Positions 48,037 through 56,333 of a stretch of 64,000 bases of DNA are shown piece after piece. Location: assembly GCA_965232405.1 (NCBI GenBank), contig OZ246966.1, forward strand, positions 2,542,001 through 2,606,000. The letters are read 5' to 3'. The notes below the pieces were generated by a model. The model was given only the letters and a program-made list of their open reading frames with translations, made no database searches and was not told where the DNA came from. The first letter of the stretch is position 1, and the number at the start of each line of letters is the position of its first letter. The DNA comes from RCIO01 sp965232405. Lineage in GTDB: Bacteria > Pseudomonadota > Alphaproteobacteria > Rhizobiales > Rhizobiaceae. The position numbers and the translations under genes are program-made.

Positions 48037-49323
48037 TTACTGTGCGGCCCGCTCCAGGATCGATACGGCATCCGCTTGCGCGTTGGCCTGTGCCTCTGCT
48101 GGCGTGATCTGGCCGTACTGCAACTGCTCGAGAGTTTGCTGCAGCGCTTCCGAAAACTCCTGGCCACCGAGCACGATGGGGAAGCCCTGTGCGTTGGCGA
48201 GCGTAGAGACGTAGCCTTCGAGGAAGGGGCGTCCGAGCGCGTCTTCATAGGCTTCGACGTCGGAGCTGCGCGACGGCAGGATGCCCATGGACTGGAGAAT
48301 GTCGGCCATCGCGGACGCACCGTTCTTGCCTGACTCGGGCCCGTTCAGCCATGCGAGGAAATCCCAAGCCGCCTCCTGCTGTGCCGGCTCCGCGCCGGCA
48401 TTCACCACCGTCTGCCAGGAATACGAGATCGAGCGTGCGGTATCGCCACTCGGGCCGACCGGGATCGGCGCCGTCCCGATGTTATCGAAAGAATCGCCCA
48501 TTCCGCCTTTGAGCGCACTTTCCCACCAGTTGGCCATGATGATCATGCCGGTTTTGCCGGATACGAAATTGTCGAGGAAAGGGCCGGTGGTATTGGCGTC
48601 GGCCGTGCCCATCGCGGCAACGGTCGAGCCGCTTTCAATCAGATCCGCATAAAGCTGAAAGGTTTCCAGCGCCTGCTGACTGTCGAGCTGCGGCTCGCCG
48701 TCCGCTATCAACTGGCCGCCATTGGAGACCAGCAGGGACGAAAACGGATGGACGACGCCGGCGGCCCACGAGTTGATCACACCGAAGCCCTGGCGCCCTG
48801 CCGATTCGTCGGTGAGCTTGGCCGCGGCATCCTTCAGTTCGTCCCATGTGCTGGGCGGGCTCGCGATTCCGGCCTCCTCGAGGAGCTTCTTATTGTAATT
48901 CAGGGCATAGACGTTGATCTCGTTGGGAATGCCGTAAACCTCGCCGTCGACACTTGCTGCGGCAGCGATGCCCGCCGGCCAAATGCTGGTGACGTCGGCT
49001 GCAACTGTCTCCGGAGCCGGTGCCACAAGGCCGTCCTTCACCAGAGCCGGCAGCCACAGATCGTAGATGCTGGCGATTGTCGGGCCGTCGGAGCCGCCGG
49101 AGCGGATCGTTGTCAGCAGGTCGCCGAACGGCACTGCGCGGACCGAGATGGAAACGTCGGGATTGCCAGCGCTGTAGGCAGTGGCGGCGTCTTCCAGCAG
49201 GGCAACCGTGTCTGGAGCCCAGTGCGTCAGGTAGGTGATCTGCACGTCCTGCGCCTGCGCCGACAAGGGCGAAAGCGCGGTCGCTGCGGCGGCCGCGAGC
49301 ACGAGTCTCGACAATGCATTCAT
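48037..49323 (-). CDS. Family-1 sugar ABC substrate-binding protein
   Basis: 428-residue SBP_bac_1 protein. Signal peptide MNALSRLVLAAAAATALSPL ends at SAQA; the mature part begins QDVQITYLTHWAPDTVALLE and contains IRSGGSDGPTIASIYDLWLP and VSGKTGMIIMANWWESALKG. First gene of the minus-strand operon. An N-acetyl-amino-sugar or oligosaccharide ligand is inferred from nagA, the SIS proteins and the ROK kinase. Confidence 0.88.
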   Translation of the reverse strand: MNALSRLVLAAAAATALSPLSAQAQDVQITYLTHWAPDTVALLEDAATAYSAGNPDVSISVRAVPFGDLLTTIRSGGSDGPTIASIYDLWLPALVKDGLVAPAPETVAADVTSIWPAGIAAAASVDGEVYGIPNEINVYALNYNKKLLEEAGIASPPSTWDELKDAAAKLTDESAGRQGFGVINSWAAGVVHPFSSLLVSNGGQLIADGEPQLDSQQALETFQLYADLIESGSTVAAMGTADANTTGPFLDNFVSGKTGMIIMANWWESALKGGMGDSFDNIGTAPIPVGPSGDTARSISYSWQTVVNAGAEPAQQEAAWDFLAWLNGPESGKNGASAMADILQSMGILPSRSSDVEAYEDALGRPFLEGYVSTLANAQGFPIVLGGQEFSEALQQTLEQLQYGQITPAEAQANAQADAVSILERAAQ

Positions 49324-49371
49324 GTTCGTTCTCCCAGGGATCGTGATGACAAGTGGTGTACGTGCGTCCCA

Positions 49372-49397
49372 AATAGGTTATAACAACATAATCTATT
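49372..49397. promoter_or_regulatory. 26-bp operator-like palindrome between divergent amino-sugar genes
   Basis: AATAGGTTAT (49372-49381), a 6-base spacer, and ATAATCTATT (49388-49397): a 10-bp inverted repeat with one mismatch, in an AT-rich island inside GC-rich DNA, between the binding-protein gene (minus) and the SIS gene (plus). A likely site for the GntR/UTRA regulator. Confidence 0.65.
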
Positions 49398-49455
49398 CTG
49401 TGTAAATGACCCTTGTGATGCGGCGACCCTCGTCGCGATGTTGAGGAGAAAGAGC

Positions 49456-50475
49456 GTGAGCCAGACACATATGCGCCGCGAGACCGACGAAGCGGCGACG
49501 GTTCTCCGACGGCTGTTGTCTCGGGAGTCGGAATTGATTGATCGTGTGGCCGGGCTGCTTGCGAATGCGCCTGGGCCGCTAACAACTGCCGCACGGGGCT
49601 CTTCCGACCATGCGGTCACGGTGTTCAAATATGCCAGCGAGATCCTGCTGGGCCGTCCCGTTGCTTCCATCGGCCCGTCGGTGGCGTCGGTCTACGGAGC
49701 AGAACTGAAGGTGCGCGAGGGTATCCACCTTACAGTATCGCAATCCGGGGCAAGCCCTGACATCCTGGCGCTCCAGGATGCTGCTTCGCGCGGCGGTGCA
49801 ACAACCGTGGCTATTGTCAACGTGGTCGATAGCCCGCTGGCGCGCGGCGCCGATTTCGTGATTCCGCTCGGGGCAGGGATTGAAGCGAGCGTTGCGGCGA
49901 CCAAGACTTATATTGCATCCTGCGCCGTGCTGCTCCTGCTTGTGGCGCGAGCCGCGCGCAGCGCCGAGTTGCTGGACGGGCTGAAACGCCTTCCGGAGGC
50001 GCTGGAAGCCCTTCCTGTTGATGCTGATACGCGACTGGCCGAGACGATTGCAGAAGGGCGCTCACTATACGTAAGCGGTCGCGGGCCGGCCTTCGGCATC
50101 GCCCTCGAAGCCGCGCTCAAGGCGAAGGAGACTGCCGGGGTACATGCCGAGGCGTTTTCAATGGCGGAGCTCATGCACGGCCCTTTGCAGCTTGTCCGCG
50201 AGGAGTTTCCGGTCGTTGTCTTCGTTCCGGACGATGCGTCATGCAAGGGGACGCTCGCCGCGATCGATCGGCTAAGCGAACTGGGTGGTGCGGTGACGCC
50301 GATATCGACCATCGATCTTCCCGGCGGTCTGGTGACCCCCTCGACCGGCCATCCATTCTCAGACACGCTCGTTTTCATGCTAGCTTGGTATCGCGCAGTT
50401 GAGCGAGCCGCGCGTCTGCGCCGTCTCGATCCGGATCGTCCGGCCAATCTGCGCAAGGTGACGGAAACGATATGA
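49456..50475 (+). CDS. SIS-domain glucosamine-6-phosphate deaminase/isomerase-like (NagB-II type)
   Basis: 339-residue protein with two SIS domains, related to the isomerase half of GlmS. TAARGSSDHAVTVFKYASE, LTVSQSGASPDILALQDAAS, AATKTYIAS, YVSGRGPAFGIALEAALKAKE and HAEAFSMAELMHGPLQLV are the sugar-phosphate loops and catalytic Glu/His region. Without a glutaminase domain such proteins deaminate glucosamine 6-phosphate. GTG at 49456 follows GAGGAG; ATG at 49438 is less well placed. It overlaps nagA by 4 bases. Confidence 0.82.
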   Translation: MSQTHMRRETDEAATVLRRLLSRESELIDRVAGLLANAPGPLTTAARGSSDHAVTVFKYASEILLGRPVASIGPSVASVYGAELKVREGIHLTVSQSGASPDILALQDAASRGGATTVAIVNVVDSPLARGADFVIPLGAGIEASVAATKTYIASCAVLLLLVARAARSAELLDGLKRLPEALEALPVDADTRLAETIAEGRSLYVSGRGPAFGIALEAALKAKETAGVHAEAFSMAELMHGPLQLVREEFPVVVFVPDDASCKGTLAAIDRLSELGGAVTPISTIDLPGGLVTPSTGHPFSDTLVFMLAWYRAVERAARLRRLDPDRPANLRKVTETI

Positions 50476-51629
50476 CGGGCCCAAGAGCGATAACCGGTGC
50501 CCGATTGTTCGATGGACACTCTTTCCGGGACGGTCACCACCTTGTCATTGAGGCGGGCCAAGTTGTGGCGGTTGAAGCCGGTGCGCCCGATCCGTCTATC
50601 GACGTCACATACCTGGACGGGGGAATCCTGGCGCCGGGTTTCGTGGACGCTCAGGTTAACGGTGGCGGTGGCATCCTGCTCAATCATGAGCCCACGCATG
50701 AGGGGATCGCCCGGATCGCTGCAGCGCATCGTAGGTTCGGCGTCACCGCCATCCTGCCTACCCTGATAACGGATACACGCGACAGAACCGTCGCCGCCAT
50801 CGACGCGGTTGCGCATGAAACGGACAGTGGCGTGGTGGGGTTGCACCTTGAGGGACCTCATCTTGATCCCGCCCGGAAGGGCGCGCACCCCCCAGATTTG
50901 ATGCGGCCGCTGCAGGAGGCCGACATAGATCTGTACGCGCAAGCAAGGGAACGCGTCGGTACACTGTTGATAACGCTGGCACCCAGGCAGGCCACGCCGC
51001 AGGCGGTTCGAAGGCTTGTGGATGCGGGAATCGTCGTTTCTCTTGGCCATGCAGACTGCACAGCCGATGAAGCCGAGGCCCTGTTCGATGCGGGTGCCCG
51101 AGGCGTCACCCATTTGTTCAACGCTATGAGCGGGCTGGGCCATCGCGAACCGGGACTGGTAGGCGCGGCGCTGGCGCGCGGCGATGTCTGGGGCGGGATC
51201 ATTGCCGACGGTCACCACGTCGATCCGCGCGCCCTGGCAGTGGCGCTCAATGCGAAACGCGGACCGGGCAGGCTTTTTCTGGTGTCTGATGCGATGGCAC
51301 TCGTAGGTAGCGACGCGGACACTTTTCCGCTTCACGGTCGGACGGTCAGGCGCGACCGAAGCGGGGTCAACCCGAGGCTGACGCTCGAGGATGGAACGCT
51401 GGCGGGCTCCGACATCGATCTGGCCTCTTCGGTGCGTTACATGGTCGATCACATGGGGTGGCCTATTGAGGACGCATTGCGCAGGGCAACCGCAGATCCA
51501 GCCGATTTCCTCGGCGTCGGGCGAGCGCGAGGCAATCTACGTCCCGGAGCCCGTGCCGACCTGGTGCATCTGTCAAATTCACTGGAAGTCAAAGCGATGT
51601 GGCTGGCCGGATCACTGCCTACGTCCTAG
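50472..51629 (+). CDS. nagA: N-acetylglucosamine-6-phosphate deacetylase
   Basis: 385-residue amidohydrolase. GFVDAQVNGGGG marks the start of the barrel, HLEGPHLDPARKGAHP supplies the metal Glu, and His ligands lie in VVSLGHADCTADEA and GVTHLFNAMSGLGHREPG, with the catalytic Asp near LFLVSDAMA. It removes the acetyl group from GlcNAc 6-phosphate, giving the substrate for the adjacent SIS deaminase. ATGA overlap with that gene. Confidence 0.92.
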   Translation: MTGPRAITGARLFDGHSFRDGHHLVIEAGQVVAVEAGAPDPSIDVTYLDGGILAPGFVDAQVNGGGGILLNHEPTHEGIARIAAAHRRFGVTAILPTLITDTRDRTVAAIDAVAHETDSGVVGLHLEGPHLDPARKGAHPPDLMRPLQEADIDLYAQARERVGTLLITLAPRQATPQAVRRLVDAGIVVSLGHADCTADEAEALFDAGARGVTHLFNAMSGLGHREPGLVGAALARGDVWGGIIADGHHVDPRALAVALNAKRGPGRLFLVSDAMALVGSDADTFPLHGRTVRRDRSGVNPRLTLEDGTLAGSDIDLASSVRYMVDHMGWPIEDALRRATADPADFLGVGRARGNLRPGARADLVHLSNSLEVKAMWLAGSLPTS

Positions 51630-51798
51630 CCGCCGTCGGCGCCAAACGCTGTCAACAAGAAAAGGATCAGACCGGGCGCTCAATCGGAGCGTTTGCCAAC
51701 GACCTATGAGGTGCCAGCAAATTGTCCGCTAAGCGCACACGTCAGGCTCGTCACAATATGTGACGTGATCATACGTCCAGCAGTAGAAAGGGTTTGGA

Positions 51799-51873
<75 letters not shown>

Positions 51874-51945
51874 ATCCGACGCGCGCTTACAGCACACCGA
51901 CCGTTTGCGGTCAATAGAACGTTGCGGGCTTTGCCGGTGTGCGGT

Positions 51946-52308
51946 TCAGGCTGCCGCCAGCATGCGGTCGACCTCGTTTACCAGGTCGCGCAGGTGGAAT
52001 GGTTTGGAGAGGATCTTGGCGTCTTTCGGGGCATTGGAGTCCGGGTTCAGCGCCACAGCTGCAAAGCCGGTGATGAACATCACCTTGAGGTCGGGATCGA
52101 GTTCCGTCGCGCGGCGCGCCAGCTCTATGCCATCCATTTCGGGCATCACGATGTCAGTCAGAAGCAGCGAGAAAGCCTCTTCGCGAAGCCGTTCGTAAGC
52201 AGAGGCCCCATTGTCGAAATCGACGATGTCATGCCCCGCCCGCTCCAGTGCCTTGACCAGAAAGCGACGCATATCCTCGTCATCTTCCGCTAGGAGAATT
52301 CGTGCCAT
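51946..52308 (-). CDS. cpdR: CpdR-like response regulator
   Basis: 120-residue stand-alone receiver domain. Acidic pocket in ILLAEDDEDMRRFL, phospho-acceptor Asp in LLLTDIVMPEMDG, Thr in VMFITGFAAVAL and Lys in ILSKPFHLRDLV. The pattern is that of alphaproteobacterial CpdR, which controls ClpXP polar localisation and cell-cycle protein turnover under the CckA-ChpT relay. ATG at 52308 follows AGGACGGG; an upstream in-frame start adds 12 unlikely residues. Next to tRNA-Val. Confidence 0.85.
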   Translation of the reverse strand: MARILLAEDDEDMRRFLVKALERAGHDIVDFDNGASAYERLREEAFSLLLTDIVMPEMDGIELARRATELDPDLKVMFITGFAAVALNPDSNAPKDAKILSKPFHLRDLVNEVDRMLAAA

Positions 52309-52514
52309 AGACCCGTCCTGACAGATACTATTCCAACCGGACAATGATGCCCGTTAACCATATCGCTATATGCGGGCTGTCGGGTAAACATCAAGTGAAT
52401 GCGCGGTCACAAGCCGCTGTTTGCAACGTCTCCGGCGTTTAGGGCGTATCTGGACACCAGGCCCGATATTGGGCACGTTCAAACCATGAAACGGGATTCC
52501 CGGCGGGTTCGCGC

Positions 52515-53405
52515 ATGAGTGCACATGGCGATTTTGTCTCTGTTCCGCCCTTCAGCGTGGCTGAAGCGGCCGAGCAGCGCGTGCCCTTCGTGTTCAATTC
52601 ACCGCATAGCGGGCGTCACTATCCCGAGCGTTTTCTGGCGATGGTCAAGCTCGACGCCGAGACGATCAGGCGCTCGGAAGATTGTTTCGTCGACGAATTG
52701 TTTGGCGGCGCTGTGCGGCTGGGAGCGCCGCTCTTGGCAGCAAATTTCCCGCGCGCCTATCTCGACGTGAACCGGGAGCCGTGGGAACTCGATCCGCGCA
52801 TGTTCGCCGAGCCGCTGCCGCCTTTCGCAAATATCCGCTCGCCGCGCGTCGCAGGGGGTCTTGGCACCGTTCCGCGGCTGGTCGGCGAGGGGCTGGATAT
52901 TTATGGCCGGCGGCTGCCGCTTTCGGAAGCAAGGGAACGCATCGACCACATCTACAAGCCCTATCATGAGACATTGAAGCGACTGGTCGCGCAAACCCAT
53001 GCGCGGTTTGGCTACGCCGTGCTGATCGACTGCCATTCCATGCCGGCAAGCATCCGCGTTGGCGACACCGGCGTCAGGCCCGACTTCATCATAGGCGACC
53101 GGTTTGGCGCCTCAGCCTCCGCCGCACTCACCGAACATGCGATCAATATCCTGGTCGAGATGGGCTACACGGTTGCACATAACAAGCCCTATGCGGGCGG
53201 CTTCATCACCGAGCACTATGGCCGCCCGGCGCGCGGGCTTCACACCTTGCAGATCGAGATCAATCGCGGGCTCTACATGAATGAGCGGACATATCAGAAG
53301 ACCGGTGGATTTGCTGCGCTTGCGAACAATTTGACTCGGTTTGCCGCCGATCTCACGACACTGCCTGACATGTATCTGCAAGCCGCGCCGCTGGCAGCTG
53401 AGTAA
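52515..53405 (+). CDS. N-formylglutamate amidohydrolase family protein
   Basis: 296-residue FGase-domain protein. NSPHSGRHYPERFLAMV, DLYVDELFG-like DCFVDELFG, LDVNREPWELDPRMF, AVLIDCHSMPAS and LQIEINRGLYMNE are family hallmarks. These hydrolases act on N-formylglutamate in histidine breakdown or on similar N-acyl amino acids. No hut genes are nearby, so the exact substrate is uncertain. Confidence 0.85.
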   Translation: MSAHGDFVSVPPFSVAEAAEQRVPFVFNSPHSGRHYPERFLAMVKLDAETIRRSEDCFVDELFGGAVRLGAPLLAANFPRAYLDVNREPWELDPRMFAEPLPPFANIRSPRVAGGLGTVPRLVGEGLDIYGRRLPLSEARERIDHIYKPYHETLKRLVAQTHARFGYAVLIDCHSMPASIRVGDTGVRPDFIIGDRFGASASAALTEHAINILVEMGYTVAHNKPYAGGFITEHYGRPARGLHTLQIEINRGLYMNERTYQKTGGFAALANNLTRFAADLTTLPDMYLQAAPLAAE

Positions 53406-53427
53406 ATCATCCCGTTGAATTCATGAT

Positions 53428-53510
53428 AAAAAAAGACCGCATCGTGGTGACGACGCGGTCCAAGTCTAGGGAGGAAACGCCCAAGGTGGGCTAGACAGAA
53501 AATCTGTCTG
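53428..53510 (-). ncRNA. mmgR: MmgR / alpha-r8 (suhB-family) small RNA
   Basis: About 83 nt on the minus strand. In order: a hairpin AGACAG/CTGTCT, a hairpin GCCCA/TGGGC, the single-stranded core UUUCCUCCCU (complement of 53468-53477), and a terminator with an 11-bp stem (53435-53445 with 53450-53460, one mismatch) followed by seven U. The core decamer, the terminator and the position beside an inositol-monophosphatase-family gene match the rhizobial MmgR RNA, known in Sinorhizobium to act in control of polyhydroxybutyrate storage. The 5' end is estimated from the promoter at 53517-53544. Confidence 0.82.
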
Positions 53511-53516
53511 AGGATG

Positions 53517-53544
53517 AGTTTATTGTGCGATGCACAAATGTCAA
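53517..53544 (-). promoter_or_regulatory. Promoter of the MmgR-like sRNA
   Basis: On the minus strand TTGACA (complement of 53539-53544), a 16-base spacer, and TAAACT (complement of 53517-53522), placing transcription start near 53510. Confidence 0.6.
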
Positions 53545-53613
53545 GCGCGCTGTATACAGACGATTTCAGGGCCGCCCCGGCACCGAACGAGACGTTGAAA
53601 GAGGACGGTAGAT

Positions 53614-54387
53614 TTGACCGACATGCTGGAATTCATGCGCGGCCTGGCCAAGGCCGCAGCCGAACAGACACTGCCTCGGTTCCGGCAGGGGTCGGCTGTC
53701 GACAACAAGCTCAGCGCCGGCTTCGACCCGGTGACGGAGGCGGATCGCGAAGCCGAGCGGGCAATTCGCAGCCTGCTTGAACAGCAGTTTGCCGACGACG
53801 GCATACTCGGCGAGGAATTCGGCCTCGCCAACAGCGAGAGTTCGCGCCGCTGGGTAATCGACCCGATTGACGGCACACGCGCATTCATTTCCGGGCTGCC
53901 GCTGTGGGGAACGCTGGTTGGTCTCACCGTCGAGGGCAGGGCAGTTGCGGGGATGATGTCTCAGCCCTTTACGGGCGAACTCTACCTGGCGGACGAAACG
54001 GGCGCTTATCTGGACGGGGCAAACGGCCGCAAACTGCAGACAAGCGGTGTCACCGAGCTCTCGGAAGCGACGCTTTGCACCACGACGCCCGCTTTGTTCG
54101 ACGGCGGGTTGCGCCGAGCCTATGACCGGCTTGAAGCCGAAATGCGGCTCGCGCGCTACGGCACCGACTGCTACGCCTATGCCATGCTCGCTTCGGGCCA
54201 CATCGACCTGGTGGTTGAGCCGGGCCTTCAGTCCTACGACATTGTCGCGCTGGTTCCGATTATCGAACAGGCGGGCGGCGTGGTGACGACATTCGATGGC
54301 GGCCGGCCGGAGAGCGGCGGCAACATCATCGCGGCCGCAAATGCAGAACTGCACGCAAAGGCGTGCGCATTCTTTGCCAATAGCTGA
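53614..54387 (+). CDS. hisN: Inositol-monophosphatase-family histidinol-phosphatase (HisN-like)
   Basis: 257-residue Mg-dependent phosphatase. Metal ligands lie in DPVTEADREAERAIR, GEEFG, and WVIDPIDGTRAFISGLPLWG; the second-domain Asp is in YGTDCYAYAMLASGHIDLVVE. In rhizobia this branch carries out the histidinol-phosphatase step of histidine synthesis, though inositol monophosphatase activity is possible. TTG at 53614 is used, 5 bases after GAGGACGG; an ATG 3 codons later is the alternative. Confidence 0.83.
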   Translation: MTDMLEFMRGLAKAAAEQTLPRFRQGSAVDNKLSAGFDPVTEADREAERAIRSLLEQQFADDGILGEEFGLANSESSRRWVIDPIDGTRAFISGLPLWGTLVGLTVEGRAVAGMMSQPFTGELYLADETGAYLDGANGRKLQTSGVTELSEATLCTTTPALFDGGLRRAYDRLEAEMRLARYGTDCYAYAMLASGHIDLVVEPGLQSYDIVALVPIIEQAGGVVTTFDGGRPESGGNIIAAANAELHAKACAFFANS

Positions 54388-54393
54388 CAAGTT

Positions 54394-55362
54394 CTAGACG
54401 GCGGCTTCGTCCGAGCCGGGAATGAAGGCGTCGAATGCCGCGAGCACCTGTTCGCGGTAGATGTCGGCTTCCTGCAGCAATTCGTGGCGGGCGCCATCCA
54501 CCGTCAGCAGTGATCCCGATCTCAGGGCCTGCGCATATTCCTCGATTGCCGAGGTCGAGACGACCTCGTCTGCGCCAGCGGCAACGAAGAGCGTGGGTAT
54601 GTGGATGCGCGCCATGAAATCGGGGTCGGCGACGGTTTCGACGGCGCGGCATACAGCGCGCACCCAAGCGACCGTGGGACCGCCCAATGCCAGTTCCGGG
54701 TGCGCCTTGTAGAGAGCCTGATTGCGCATATAGCGCGACCTGTCTGTTGTGAGCACGTTGGTGGCGAAGGGGCGCGGCTCGGCCGGCCGCGGACCGGAGC
54801 CGAAATAGCGTTTGCCCAGGCCCAGGAAATACAGGAGGCCCGTGACCCGGCGCAGGCGCGTCATGGAGACCGGCGTTGTCGCAAAGCGCAATAGCGGCGC
54901 CGTCAGCACAATGCGGCGCACCCTGTTGATCATCGCCGGCGCCGACAAGAGCACGACGAGGCCACCCGTGGAGTGAGCCAGCATGTAATAGGGCGGGCGG
55001 CAGTCGGGCAGGGCGATTTCCTCGAAAATCTGCTCGAGGTCGGCCACATACTGATCGAAACTCTCAACATAGCCGCGCTGCGGGTCGCTGATCAGCCGGT
55101 CCGAACCACCCTGACCGCGCAGATCGTAGGTGAGCACGCCAAAGCCGCGCGCCGTCAGATCGCCGATTGTCTCGAAATATTTCTCTATGCACTCGTTGCG
55201 GCCCTGGACCAGCAGCACCGAACCCTTGAGTGGCCGACCGGTCGCCTCGAAGCGGGCGTAGCGGATCATCTTGCCGTCGCGCATGGCGTGTTTGCCGTAA
55301 TGCGCCTTGGACGGCACTGGATTGCCGTCGACCGCGAAAAGTTGTCCTGCCTGCTGTTCCAT
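54394..55362 (-). CDS. Alpha/beta hydrolase (monoacylglycerol lipase/lysophospholipase-like)
   Basis: 322-residue S33 hydrolase. Oxyanion region LLVQGRNECIEKYFE, LTYDLRGQGGSDR, nucleophile elbow MLAHSTGGLVVL (the Ser), then Asp in FVAAGADEVVS and His in DGARHELLQE. Likely a lysophospholipase (PldB-like). ATG at 55362 is chosen by homologous length; the frame is open another 76 codons upstream without family pattern. It is convergent with hisN, 6 bases apart. Confidence 0.83.
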   Translation of the reverse strand: MEQQAGQLFAVDGNPVPSKAHYGKHAMRDGKMIRYARFEATGRPLKGSVLLVQGRNECIEKYFETIGDLTARGFGVLTYDLRGQGGSDRLISDPQRGYVESFDQYVADLEQIFEEIALPDCRPPYYMLAHSTGGLVVLLSAPAMINRVRRIVLTAPLLRFATTPVSMTRLRRVTGLLYFLGLGKRYFGSGPRPAEPRPFATNVLTTDRSRYMRNQALYKAHPELALGGPTVAWVRAVCRAVETVADPDFMARIHIPTLFVAAGADEVVSTSAIEEYAQALRSGSLLTVDGARHELLQEADIYREQVLAAFDAFIPGSDEAAV

Positions 55363-55662
55363 TCCGGACCGGTATGCCCCTCGCATCCGAACATCCGCGC
55401 CTGAATAGAAGGCGGCAGCGCAAAACGCAAAACTATTCGGACGTTTGGTAAAGGGCGAAAATACGAAGGCCGGGCCAGCCGTCATGGCTAAACCCGGCCT
55501 TCTGTCGGATCCAGGCGGAAGGGACGTTGCACCCGGTTCCGGCTTCGGAGGCGGCTGGTTTGAGCCGCCAATCTTCAGCGTTGAGGCCAAGGTAACAAGG
55601 CCTGCCTGAACGCAATCAGAAACGGCCGTTCATCTGCGGTTCATCGGTGTCGCAACGCGCCT
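55363..55662. other. Intergenic region with a minus-strand terminator-like hairpin
   Basis: Between the divergent hydrolase and hsp20 genes. It contains a perfect 10-bp stem, 55465-55474 with 55493-55502, whose loop folds further (AGCC/GGCT), followed on the minus strand by GTATTTTC. A second hairpin GGCGGCT/AGCCGCC lies near 55550-55570. No protein gene is supported; an unrecognised minus-strand sRNA is possible. Confidence 0.4.
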
Positions 55663-55691
55663 CTTGAAATCGGATTTGGGCGCACCCAAAT
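55663..55691 (+). promoter_or_regulatory. Predicted RpoH (sigma-32) promoter of hsp20
   Basis: CTTGAAA at 55663-55669, 15-base spacer, CCCAAAT at 55685-55691, close to the heat-shock consensus. The -10 box is one arm of a perfect inverted repeat ATTTGGG/CCCAAAT (55674-55680 and 55685-55691). Confidence 0.65.
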
Positions 55692-55697
55692 CTTTGT

Positions 55698-55798
55698 CGT
55701 GGTCGCCACAACGGGGCCACTGACCCAGACGGATCGGCCAATGATGGCGTCCGAAGCAGGGTCAAACGCAAACCCATGTTGCTTTACGGAGAACAGAC
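55698..55798 (+). promoter_or_regulatory. ROSE-like RNA thermometer in the hsp20 leader
   Basis: About 100-nt leader. TGACCC (55721-55726) pairs with GGGTCA (55759-55764) around an inner GCC/GGC hairpin, and the last hairpin pairs UGUUGCU (55777-55783) with the ribosome binding site GGAGAACA (55788-55795) across a UUAC loop. The U(U/C)GCU motif opposite the site is the hallmark of ROSE elements, which open at high temperature. Confidence 0.65.
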
Positions 55799-56266
55799 AT
55801 GCGTCACGTTGATTTTTCCCCCCTTTACCGTTCGACCGTCGGCTTCGACCGGCTTTTCAATATGCTGGATGCCGTCGGCCAGCCCGACAACAGCGGCCAG
55901 ACCTATCCGCCCTACAATATCGAGCGCACCGGTGAGGACGCCTACCGGATTTCGATGGCTGTCGCCGGGTTCGGCGAGGACGAGATCTCGATCGAAGCCC
56001 ACCGCAATGTGCTCACCGTGAAGGGCGAAAAAGCCGAAGAGCGCAGCGAGGACAAGGAGTTCCTCTATCGCGGCATCGCCGCGCGCGCATTCGAGCGCCG
56101 TTTCCAGCTCGCCGACTTTGTCGAAGTTTCGGGCGCGCAGCTGAAGAACGGCCTTCTTCACATCGAACTGAAGCGCAACATCCCTGACGAGATGAAGCCG
56201 CGCAAGATCGAGATCGTCAATGGCGGTTCGAGGAAGGCACAGCAGATCGAAGCCAAAGCCGCCTAA
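55799..56266 (+). CDS. Small heat-shock protein Hsp20 (IbpA-like)
   Basis: 155-residue alpha-crystallin-domain chaperone. N-terminal VDFSPLYRSTVGFDRLFNML, core RISMAVAGFGEDEISIEAHR and FLYRGIAARAFERRFQLADF, C-terminal KPRKIEIVNG. It binds unfolding proteins during heat stress. Expression is predicted to be controlled by a sigma-32-like promoter and a ROSE-like leader, and the gene ends in a strong terminator. Confidence 0.93.
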   Translation: MRHVDFSPLYRSTVGFDRLFNMLDAVGQPDNSGQTYPPYNIERTGEDAYRISMAVAGFGEDEISIEAHRNVLTVKGEKAEERSEDKEFLYRGIAARAFERRFQLADFVEVSGAQLKNGLLHIELKRNIPDEMKPRKIEIVNGGSRKAQQIEAKAA

Positions 56267-56293
56267 CCGGCAGCTACTTCCAAGACTGCAAGG

Positions 56294-56325
56294 AACGGCG
56301 TCCTTCGGGGCGCCGTTTTTTGTTT
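56294..56325 (+). terminator. Rho-independent terminator of hsp20
   Basis: 10-bp stem 56294-56303 with 56308-56317 (one G-T pair) closed by a TTCG tetraloop and followed by TTTTGTTT. It lies between the convergent hsp20 and doxX genes. Confidence 0.88.
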
Positions 56326-56333
56326 ATGTGGCG

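Noticed and set aside
55363..55590. N-terminal extension of the alpha/beta hydrolase to 55590
   Set aside because: The frame is open, but the extra 76 residues carry no family pattern and the DNA folds into strong hairpins; the ATG at 55362 gives the usual length.
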